Positions 15,497-22,798 of a DNA stretch of 23,217 bases are shown in pieces. The position numbers and the translations under genes are program-made. The DNA is from CAADGU01 sp964467705 (GTDB taxonomy: Bacteria; Chloroflexota; Anaerolineae; Promineifilales; Promineifilaceae). Positions within the stretch are counted from its first letter, which is position 1. Each line of letters begins with the position of its first letter. Under the pieces are notes generated by a model. It did not search any database, was not told the DNA's origin, and was given only the letters and a program-made list of their open reading frames with translations. The DNA is taken from contig CAYXUZ010000096.1 in the NCBI GenBank assembly GCA_964467705.1, forward strand, positions 1-23,217. Reading direction: 5' to 3'.

Positions 15497-16666
15497 ATGA
15501 AAGGAGTTATTCTTTTCCTCCTGATAGGTCTGGTCGCTGTTATCACGTCTCAACGTTCACAAGGGGCAACCTCGGCTATGATTACCGTTAATACCAACCT
15601 GGATGGCGGTACAGATGGGTTGTGTTCGCTGCGTGAAGCGATAACTGCTGCCAATCTCAACCTGCCCATTGATAGTTGCCTGGCCGGTACGCCCGGCGAC
15701 CTTCCTGGCGATGTGATTCAGTTTGCCGCCCCATCCATGACCATCCACCTTTTACAGCTCGGCCCGGTTGAAAATTATAACCAGACCGGCGATTTGGACA
15801 TTTTAGAAAGTGTTGTCATTGAAGGGGATGATACTACGATTTGGGGATTTGATGATCGGGTGTTTGAAGTCTTTGGCGGCAGCGTAACGTTTCGGAATCT
15901 TTGGATTACGGGTGGTAATGCCACCGGCTATGATCTGGGTGGAGGAATTCGCGTCTCGGAAAATGCCGTACAGGTCACTTTGGAAAGAGTTAATGTGATG
16001 GATAATGTAGCTGGATATGGCGCGGGCATTTACAGCCAGGCCCCCTTGATAATTCGGCAGAGTGCTATTTTCCGCAACCAGGACGAGGGAGGCAATCAAT
16101 ACTCTGGCGCGGGAATTTCAGTAAATAACACGGAGTTGACATTAGAAAATAGCACGGTCAGCGGAAATCAATCCCTGGAGGATCCTGATCAGGGAGGAGG
16201 TATCAGAGTTTATGGCGGAGGCGTGGCAACCATTCGCAATAGCACCATTGCCGAAAATAGTCCGTCAGGTATCACGGTTGAGGCATCGGCATTTGTCCAT
16301 CTCCAGGATAGCATTGTCATCAATAATGCAATCCATGAATGTAGCTATGGTGGGGCGGGTGTTTATATTTCCGGAGGGCATAATATGCTACCGGAAAATG
16401 GCGAGTGTGGTATGCTGACGGAAACAGATGTGGTGGCTCGAGGCCCGATTCTAGGGCCGCTCGATTTTTGGAGTGGGCCGACCTTGAACTATCTCTTATT
16501 GCCGCGGAATGCAGCCGTTGATAATGGGAGTTGTAGCAGTGACGAGGTGACGGTAGATCAACGAGGTATTGCCCGCCCTCAGGGAAAGGGGTGTGACATC
16601 GGCGCACATGAGCGAGACGAGTTAACCTCGTTCTATTTCGTCTATTTACCGCTGGCGTTGAAGTAA
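15497..16666 (+). CDS. Secreted CSLREA-domain beta-helix protein, shorter paralogue
   Basis: 389-aa exported protein. Hydrophobic signal peptide about 1-24 (QGA region). Exact CSLREAI at 43-49, followed by AANLNLPIDSC. The beta-helix is shorter (GGGIRV, GAGIYS, GGGIRVYGGG turns). Choice-of-anchor Q-like terminus (AAVDNGSC, VDQRGIARP, CDIGAHE) and tail VYLPLALK. ATG at 15497 is preferred over GTG at 15488 because AAAGGAG (15482-15488) lies 8 nt from the ATG, and the GTG overlaps that site. It is coupled to the preceding paralogue and appears to end the protease-beta-helix operon; an AAACGGCCGTTT palindrome overlaps its stop codon. Base composition seems lower in G+C than the flanking operons. 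Confidence 0.9.
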   Translation: MKGVILFLLIGLVAVITSQRSQGATSAMITVNTNLDGGTDGLCSLREAITAANLNLPIDSCLAGTPGDLPGDVIQFAAPSMTIHLLQLGPVENYNQTGDLDILESVVIEGDDTTIWGFDDRVFEVFGGSVTFRNLWITGGNATGYDLGGGIRVSENAVQVTLERVNVMDNVAGYGAGIYSQAPLIIRQSAIFRNQDEGGNQYSGAGISVNNTELTLENSTVSGNQSLEDPDQGGGIRVYGGGVATIRNSTIAENSPSGITVEASAFVHLQDSIVINNAIHECSYGGAGVYISGGHNMLPENGECGMLTETDVVARGPILGPLDFWSGPTLNYLLLPRNAAVDNGSCSSDEVTVDQRGIARPQGKGCDIGAHERDELTSFYFVYLPLALK

Positions 16667-16728
16667 ACGGCCGTTTTCATTGAACCGTTTGCCAGGGTCA
16701 TCGTCTATACTGGTAGGCGGAGGTTAAT

Positions 16729-17562
16729 ATGATCACACCGCCTGACCCTAATAGAAGATTGGCAGATATCCCGCTACATTCGCACCACCAAAATGTCTTG
16801 AATCGCTTTGTAGCGGCTTGCCAGGATGATGAGCGTGTCATGGCCGCTTTTCTGGTTGGCTCCTATGCCAAAGGCACGGCCGATCCCTTTTCCGACATTG
16901 ACTTTTGCCTGTTTACAACGGATGAGGCATATGAGGAATTTTGTCACGGCCGTGCCGCCTTCATCCACCAACTGGGCAATCCACTCTTTCTGGAAGATTT
17001 CGATATTCCCGATACTATCTTTTTCATCTTTCCTGATGGGGCCGAAGGGGAATTGACGGTCGGCCGGGCCAGCCAGTTGCCCCACCGGTTACACGAACCG
17101 TACCGGGTGCTGCTGGACAAAAAGAATCTGCTGGCCGAGACCACATTTGCTTATGACGAAGAGCCGGTGGATTTGGAACCGCTGCGCCGCCAGATACAGT
17201 TTTTCTGGCATGAGTTGTCTCACTTCATTGTCGCTTTAGGGCGCGGACAGCTTTATTGGGCACAGGGGCAGTTGGGCGCGCTGCGCACGTGCTGCCTGAA
17301 CCTGGTCCGGCTGCAACAAGACCTGGGCGATGAGGAAGTGGGCGAAGAAGGATATTTCAAGATAGACAGCACGTTGCCGATGGGAAAGCTGGCCCCTTTG
17401 CAGACCACGTATTGCCCAATGGAACGAGAGGCCATGCTCCAGGCTGCTCATACGATTTTGCGTTTTTATCAGGAGTTGGCACGGCCGTTAGCCCAAACCC
17501 ACCACATCCCCTACCCGGCCGACCTGGAACGGGTGATGGTTTCACGGCTGGCGACGTTATAA
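16729..17562 (+). CDS. Nucleotidyltransferase (Pol beta/ANT-like fold)
   Basis: 277-aa cytosolic protein with the nucleotidyltransferase motif GSYAKGT (44-50) and SDID (55-58), where Asp56 and Asp58 would bind metal. The C-terminal half is helical (from about 160), as in aminoglycoside/lincosamide nucleotidyltransferase-like proteins. It would transfer a nucleotide from NTP to a small molecule; the substrate is not predictable from sequence. GGAGG at 16719-16723 is 5 nt before the ATG, and a -10-like TATACT at 16706-16711 sits just upstream with no good -35, so this may be the first gene of the 16.7-23.2 kb operon. The next gene begins 22 bp after its stop. Confidence 0.85.
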   Translation: MITPPDPNRRLADIPLHSHHQNVLNRFVAACQDDERVMAAFLVGSYAKGTADPFSDIDFCLFTTDEAYEEFCHGRAAFIHQLGNPLFLEDFDIPDTIFFIFPDGAEGELTVGRASQLPHRLHEPYRVLLDKKNLLAETTFAYDEEPVDLEPLRRQIQFFWHELSHFIVALGRGQLYWAQGQLGALRTCCLNLVRLQQDLGDEEVGEEGYFKIDSTLPMGKLAPLQTTYCPMEREAMLQAAHTILRFYQELARPLAQTHHIPYPADLERVMVSRLATL

Positions 17563-17584
17563 CGATTCAACCTGGAGGTAGAGT

Positions 17585-18631
17585 ATGCCTGTCAGACCGA
17601 ATATAGTGGAGCGGACAGCTTTTTTTACACTCAATGCCGTACCAGGGTTAATGTTGGATTTGGCGGGCATGTTGGCGATGCAGGCAGTAACAACGGCCGT
17701 CGAACTCAACATCTTCCCCACGCTGGCTAAGAATCCCTGTACGGTGGCCGAATTGGCACAGCAGTTACAGGTTCAAGAACGGGGGTTGCTGGCGCTGCTG
17801 CCCGCTTTGGCGGCACTGAACTATGTGGCGGAGAAGGACGGCCGTTACCATAACACCCCCTTAACGACCAAATGGCTCATCGAACATGACACCTTTGATG
17901 TCCAGGCGTTGCTCCACTTTTGGAGTACGGTCAGCCGTGACCTGCTGCCACACACGACTGAGGTTATACGGACGGGGGAACGGCCGTATGAATTTTACGC
18001 CTGGACGGAAGCGGACGCCGACCTGTCTGACGCCTATCAGCGCCAGTTAGCCATGAATGCGGCCACGGCCGGAGCAGATGTGGTCAAAAAGCTGCTTTTG
18101 CCCGATGGCCCGGCCCGTTTGCTCGATGTCGGTGGCGGGCATGGCACGTACAGCATCCTGATGTGCCAGAAATACTCCCAACTGCAAGCGACGATCTTGG
18201 ATTTTTTTGCCGGACTGGAGACGGCCCGCCAAAAATGTGAGGGGCAGCCGTATGCTTCCCGGATTACGCTGCAAAAGGGGGATATGTGGCAGGCGGAGTG
18301 GGGCGAGGGGTTTGATATGATTTTGTTGTTTAACGTGCTGCACCAATACGACAGGGAAACGAATGTGAAACTGCTGCACAAGGCCAGGCAGGCCTTAAAA
18401 CCGGGTGGCAAGGTGGCAATTTTAGACCAGATAACGGGCAAGGTGGCGGGCACGGCCGTCAATACTCTCATCCGTCTGATCGCCCTGCAATACTACGTGT
18501 TTGCCGACGGCCGTGTCTACTCCCGCGCCGAGATGACGGCGATGTGCCATCAGGCTGGTTTTACCGACATCAACTTCCACAACTTGCCCAAACTACCGGG
18601 GAATACGCTGGTAACGGCCGTCACGGGATGA
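17585..18631 (+). CDS. SAM-dependent O-methyltransferase (COMT/hydroxyneurosporene-methyltransferase type)
   Basis: 348-aa class I methyltransferase. N-terminal winged-helix dimerisation region (about 20-100, with TVAELAQQL), then the SAM-binding motif I DVGGGHGTYS (181-190), an acidic motif II region near ILDF, GDMW (232-235) and LFNVLHQYD (248-256), with His253 at the usual catalytic-base position, and LKPGGKVAILD (271-281). These enzymes methylate hydroxyls of phenolics, polyketides or carotenoids; the substrate here is unknown. GGAGG 6 nt before the ATG. Gaps of 22 bp (upstream) and 32 bp (downstream) fit an operon with the nucleotidyltransferase and the GNAT. Confidence 0.92.
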   Translation: MPVRPNIVERTAFFTLNAVPGLMLDLAGMLAMQAVTTAVELNIFPTLAKNPCTVAELAQQLQVQERGLLALLPALAALNYVAEKDGRYHNTPLTTKWLIEHDTFDVQALLHFWSTVSRDLLPHTTEVIRTGERPYEFYAWTEADADLSDAYQRQLAMNAATAGADVVKKLLLPDGPARLLDVGGGHGTYSILMCQKYSQLQATILDFFAGLETARQKCEGQPYASRITLQKGDMWQAEWGEGFDMILLFNVLHQYDRETNVKLLHKARQALKPGGKVAILDQITGKVAGTAVNTLIRLIALQYYVFADGRVYSRAEMTAMCHQAGFTDINFHNLPKLPGNTLVTAVTG

Positions 18632-18650
18632 CTGTTTTTATGCCATTCTG

Positions 18651-18666
18651 AAGGAGGAATAGGTTG
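18651..18666 (+). promoter_or_regulatory. AAGGAGG ribosome-binding site deciding a TTG start
   Basis: AAGGAGG at 18651-18657 lies 6 nt before TTG 18664-18666 but 21 nt before the first in-frame ATG (18679). The near-perfect anti-16S match at ideal spacing favours TTG as the start of the GNAT gene. Confidence 0.7.
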
Positions 18667-19098
18667 GTATACTGCGCAATGAAGATTGATATCGAGATGT
18701 CGCCCACACCTGAGGAGCAGCAGATCGTCCGGGATGGGTTGCGCCAATATAACAGTGAACATGTACCCGCCGAAGGGGACAGTACCTTCGCTGTCTTTCT
18801 ACGTGGGGCGGAAGGGACGGTACTTGGTGGCGTACTGACATGGGCCGGGCGCGGTTGGCTGCATATCGGGACGCTTTGGGTTGATTCCAGTGTGTGCGGG
18901 AAGGGGTACGGCACTCAACTTATGGCTGCCGCCGAAGCAGAAGGACGGCAGCGCGGCTGCCACAGTGCTTACTTGGACACATTCAGTTTTCAGGCACGGC
19001 CGTTCTACGAGAAATGCGGTTATGAAGTTTTTGCTACACTCGAAGCGTTCCCGGCTGAACATCAACGTTTCTTCATGCGGAAGTCGTTACATGAATAA
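18664..19098 (+). CDS. GNAT-family N-acetyltransferase
   Basis: 144-aa acetyl-CoA-dependent acetyltransferase. Motif A is visible as LWVDSSVCGKGYGTQLM (71-87), with the pyrophosphate-binding CGKGYG loop; motif B is ARPFYEKCGYEVFATL (111-126). Small single-domain GNATs of this kind acetylate amines on small molecules or protein N-termini/lysines; the substrate is unknown. TTG is used as start on ribosome-binding-site spacing; ATG 18679 is the alternative, five codons later. The stop TAA overlaps the start of the following histidine kinase (ATGAATAA, 8 bp), so the two are translationally coupled. That kinase carries its own C-terminal GNAT domain. Confidence 0.9.
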   Translation: MVYCAMKIDIEMSPTPEEQQIVRDGLRQYNSEHVPAEGDSTFAVFLRGAEGTVLGGVLTWAGRGWLHIGTLWVDSSVCGKGYGTQLMAAAEAEGRQRGCHSAYLDTFSFQARPFYEKCGYEVFATLEAFPAEHQRFFMRKSLHE

Positions 19099-22000
19099 AA
19101 TGCCATTCACCACCACTTCAGCATCAGGGGAAACTGTTGGCCGTAACGGTCGTTCCCATCCCCAATCCCGCCTGTTCCGCCTGGGCATAGCGGCTGCCTG
19201 GCTGGCAATTTTCTTGTTGTGGGCAAGCTGGCTGCTGGCAGCCTGGGTCTATGTCCGCCTGATTGCCACTGACCTGGAAGCCGTTTACCACTGGGACCCC
19301 TTCATTGCCGCTGGTATGCCTGCTGCTGCCACTGGTTTGGGCGTTTCGCCCGCTCTCTTTGCCTGGGTCTTTTTTGCTTCAGCATTGGTGTTGGTGGCCA
19401 CTTTTGGCACTGCTGGGGTCATCCTCTTTCGCCACAAACAAGACGGGTTTGGTGCTTTTTTGGGGGTGTCGCTGGTGCTGATCGGGACATACATTGCCAG
19501 TCCAGTTGCCACCACCCTTTCTGTCCAATGGCCTGTTTTGGAACGGCCGTTAGACTTTCTGGGCGGACTGGCTTTTGTCGCTTTTGGGGCCTTGCTTTAC
19601 CTGTTTCCCGACGGCCGTTTTATCCCTCGCTGGACGCGCTGGCTGCCCCCTCTCATGTTCTTGCAGATGGTGGGATCGTATAAAGCCTGGATGCCCGAAC
19701 AGCTTAACTCCGTTTTTTCCCTGATTTACCTGGGCATTGGCCTGGGCGCCCAGGCTTACCGCTACCGGCGGCTGTCTGATGCGATGGCCCGGCGGCATAT
19801 TCGCTGGATCATGATGTCCTTTGCTGCTTTTATGCTGGTGGTTATACTCAACAACCTCCTTGCCCCCAACCTGACCGCCAAAACAGCCCCCCTTTCTCCC
19901 CATGATTTACGGGTTACGATCCTCACCTTACCCGCCGTAACGGCCGTCTCCATCTCCTTCATCATCGCCCTGTCTGTCGCCATCTTGCGGGATGGCCTGT
20001 ACAGCCTGGATATTTTCATCAACCGGGCATTGGTCTATGGCGGTTTGTCGCTGTTGATCACGGTCGTCTACATTCTGCTCGTTGGTGGTGTGGGATTGCT
20101 GGCCGGGCAGGGCAGTGTCATGGTGGGATTGTTGGTGGCTACCGTGTTGGTGGGGGTGGGCATACGGCCGTTGCATACGCGCTGGCAAACCCAAATAGAT
20201 AGTTGGCTGCCACCGCCATTACCAACGAATCATCCAGAGACCCAAGACAAAGTTTCTCAACCGGTTTGGCTGCGGACGGTTTGGGGCATTTTTATTTTAT
20301 TGACCCTGGTGCTGTTTGCGGCGGGACTGGCACAGCAGGCCCAAAATGGCTTCTGGCAACAACCTACCGCCGAGATATTGGCCGTTGCCCCTCTCCTGGC
20401 AAATCCCTTTGGTACTGATTTCTTCTTGAAAAATGACCTCTATGCCTTCGTCTTGGCTGGCGGTTATCTCCAGGCGGCCGTTTTTGTGATGGTTGGCTTG
20501 TTCCTTTTCTGGCGCAAATCAGGTGATGTGATGGGGGTGTTGGCTTCATGGATGCTGATTGCTATTGGTCTGGGTTTTACGGCCACGATTGTCTTTTTAC
20601 CCGTACTGCAACCAGCCTGGCATCTACCCACCTCGCTGTTTCAAGCAGGTTTATTTGGCTCGGTGTTTTTGTTTTTGTGCTTGTTTCCCAACGGCCGTTT
20701 CTATCCCCATTGGACACGCCCCGCCGCTATCATCTGGCTGGTCTACGTCTTGCTGTGGCTGCCCTTTCCCCAGCTCAATTTGCATCGTGCCATTGCCATC
20801 TGGCCGGCCGTGGTATTTGGGGCTGTCGTGTGGTTGGGCGTGGTGGCACAACTCCTACGCTACCGCCGCATCTCTAACACAGACGAGAAGCAGCAGACCA
20901 AATGGGTGATCGCTGGTTTTGTGGTGGCTAACTTTGGCCTGGTGGGTATTGCCTTTCTTCTCAGTCTGGAGACAACTTATTCCGCTGCCTTGTTGACAGG
21001 AGCCGTTCTCGCCTTAGCCATCCTGCCAATTTTCATTCCCCTTTCAATAGGCGTGGCCTTGTTGCGCTATCGCTTGTGGCAAATTGACATCATTCTTAAT
21101 CGCTCGTTGGTGTATGGGGGACTGACGGCCGTCATCCTCGCCATCTACATCCTCACCGTCGGCGGCCTGAGCCTGCTCTTCCAATCTCAAAACAACCTGC
21201 TCATCTCCCTGCTGGCTACGGGCCTCATCGCCGTCTTTTTCCAGCCTGTCCGCGACCGTTTGCAGCGCGGCGTCAACCACCTGCTCTATGGCGACCGGGA
21301 CGAGCCGTACAAGGTGTTGTCCCAATTAGGGCGGCAGTTGCGAGAAACGGCCGTGCCCGGCCAAACCCTGCCCGCTATCACCACCACCATTTGCCAGACA
21401 CTTAAACTGCCCTATGCGGCCGTCGCCCTGCACACGGCCGAAGGCGAACGGCGCACGGCCGCCACCGGCCAACCTACTACTGTCACGGAAGAGTGGCCGC
21501 TGCTGCACCAGGGGGAATTGGTCGGCTGGCTCATCGTCGCCCCGCGCACACCCCAGGAACGGTTCACCGAACGGGAGCGGCAACTGCTGGCGGACATTGC
21601 CGGGCAGGCCGGAGCCGCCGCTTACGCTGAACGACTGACGGCCGCCCTGCAACGCTCCCGTGAGCGGCTGGTGCTGGCCCGCGAAGAAGAGCGCCGCCGC
21701 ATCCGCCGTGACCTGCACGATGAACTCGGCCCCAGCCTGGCCAGCCAGACCTTCGCCCTGGACACGGCGCTGGAGCTGCTGGAAACCGATCCGCAGGCGG
21801 CCGTGCCCCTGCTGACCTCCCTCAAATCACAAAACCAATCGCTCATTGCCGACATCCGGCGGCTGGTTTATGCCTTGCGCCCGCCCTCGCTGGATGAATT
21901 AGGATTGTTGGCTGCCTTGAAGGTACACATCAGCCAGATGGCACCGGAAGGGAACGGGTTGCAGGTGAAGGTCACGGCCGTGCCTGACCCGCTGCCACCG

Positions 22001-22786
22001 CTGCCTGCGGCCGTGGAAGTGGCCGCTTACCGCATCGCCCTGGAAGGCATCACCAACGTCGTCCGCCATGCCAGGGCGCGGCAAGCCAACATCTGGCTGG
22101 CGGTGGCTTCAGCCAGTCTCAGCCTCACCATTAGCGATGATGGTGTGGGGCTGCCGCCAGCGTTGCGCCCCGGCGTCGGCCTGGCCTCCATGCGTGAACG
22201 AGCGGAAGAGTTGGGTGGTACGTTTTACGTGGAATCGGCCCCCGGCGGCGGCACATCCATTACCGCCATTGTGCCCCTGATGGAAATAAAAGCAGCCTTG
22301 CCCGACCAGTTACCGCTGGTGATGGACATTCTCGCTGAAGCGGCCGCCTGGCTGACGGCCAAAGGCATTAACCAATGGCCGTCGCCGCCAAATGAACATT
22401 GGTGGCGGCGGATGGAACGGCAACTGGCCAATGGTGAAGTGTATCTGGCCTACCTGAACGGAGAAGCGGTTGGTACATTGCGCCTCATCTGGTCAGACCC
22501 CTACTGGGCCGACGATGAAAAGGCCGGTTACGTGCATTCGCTGGCGCTCCGCAATCGCGTACATGGTCTAAAAATGGGCGCGGCTTTGCTGCATTGGGCA
22601 ATGGATGAAAGTAGACGGCAGGGCAAACAGGTGATCCGGCTGGATTGCGGGGCGGCTAACCGCGAACCCGAAGCGGCTTCGGGCCGTCTGCGCCGCTATT
22701 ACGAAGAACTTGGTTTTGTCTACTTTGGGGAAGTGCAAGACCATGATTACACGGCCGTTTTGTATGAGAAGAAACTGTCCGTATGA
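19091..22786 (+). CDS. Histidine kinase with duplicated membrane sensor and fused C-terminal GNAT domain
   Basis: 1231-aa membrane protein. Two homologous membrane modules lie in tandem (about 25-385 and 395-740), each with FPDGRF/FPNGRF followed by a WTR motif, a YRYRR/LRYRR loop and an INRALVYGG/LNRSLVYGG helix start. Then a GAF-like region (about 755-865); H-box RRDLHDELGP with His876; N-box Asn989; DDGVGL from Asp1016; and GVGLASMRER. From Met1064 the protein continues as a complete GNAT-like domain (about 168 aa: HSLALRNRVHGLKMGAALL and RLRRYYEELGF). The kinase should phosphorylate the regulator starting 12 bp downstream. A long frame opens at 18881, but ATG 19091, overlapping the GNAT stop with GGAAG 7 nt upstream, is the likely start. 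The GNAT junction coincides with TGATG (22278-22282), so it may be a natural fusion or one indel from two coupled genes. Confidence 0.92.
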   Translation: MNKMPFTTTSASGETVGRNGRSHPQSRLFRLGIAAAWLAIFLLWASWLLAAWVYVRLIATDLEAVYHWDPFIAAGMPAAATGLGVSPALFAWVFFASALVLVATFGTAGVILFRHKQDGFGAFLGVSLVLIGTYIASPVATTLSVQWPVLERPLDFLGGLAFVAFGALLYLFPDGRFIPRWTRWLPPLMFLQMVGSYKAWMPEQLNSVFSLIYLGIGLGAQAYRYRRLSDAMARRHIRWIMMSFAAFMLVVILNNLLAPNLTAKTAPLSPHDLRVTILTLPAVTAVSISFIIALSVAILRDGLYSLDIFINRALVYGGLSLLITVVYILLVGGVGLLAGQGSVMVGLLVATVLVGVGIRPLHTRWQTQIDSWLPPPLPTNHPETQDKVSQPVWLRTVWGIFILLTLVLFAAGLAQQAQNGFWQQPTAEILAVAPLLANPFGTDFFLKNDLYAFVLAGGYLQAAVFVMVGLFLFWRKSGDVMGVLASWMLIAIGLGFTATIVFLPVLQPAWHLPTSLFQAGLFGSVFLFLCLFPNGRFYPHWTRPAAIIWLVYVLLWLPFPQLNLHRAIAIWPAVVFGAVVWLGVVAQLLRYRRISNTDEKQQTKWVIAGFVVANFGLVGIAFLLSLETTYSAALLTGAVLALAILPIFIPLSIGVALLRYRLWQIDIILNRSLVYGGLTAVILAIYILTVGGLSLLFQSQNNLLISLLATGLIAVFFQPVRDRLQRGVNHLLYGDRDEPYKVLSQLGRQLRETAVPGQTLPAITTTICQTLKLPYAAVALHTAEGERRTAATGQPTTVTEEWPLLHQGELVGWLIVAPRTPQERFTERERQLLADIAGQAGAAAYAERLTAALQRSRERLVLAREEERRRIRRDLHDELGPSLASQTFALDTALELLETDPQAAVPLLTSLKSQNQSLIADIRRLVYALRPPSLDELGLLAALKVHISQMAPEGNGLQVKVTAVPDPLPPLPAAVEVAAYRIALEGITNVVRHARARQANIWLAVASASLSLTISDDGVGLPPALRPGVGLASMRERAEELGGTFYVESAPGGGTSITAIVPLMEIKAALPDQLPLVMDILAEAAAWLTAKGINQWPSPPNEHWWRRMERQLANGEVYLAYLNGEAVGTLRLIWSDPYWADDEKAGYVHSLALRNRVHGLKMGAALLHWAMDESRRQGKQVIRLDCGAANREPEAASGRLRRYYEELGFVYFGEVQDHDYTAVLYEKKLSV

Positions 22787-22798
22787 AAGGTCAGCAAA

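Noticed and set aside
16665..16676. AAACGGCCGTTT followed by T as a terminator after the last CSLREA gene
   Set aside because: The dyad has no loop of its own and is simply one of the 55 ACGGCCGT copies with flanking A/T; a hairpin would need unpaired central bases and be very short.
18881..19090. Upstream 70-codon extension of the kinase-GNAT frame
   Set aside because: It lies wholly inside the GNAT gene in another frame, and ATG 19091 has a ribosome-binding site and the usual overlap with the GNAT stop.
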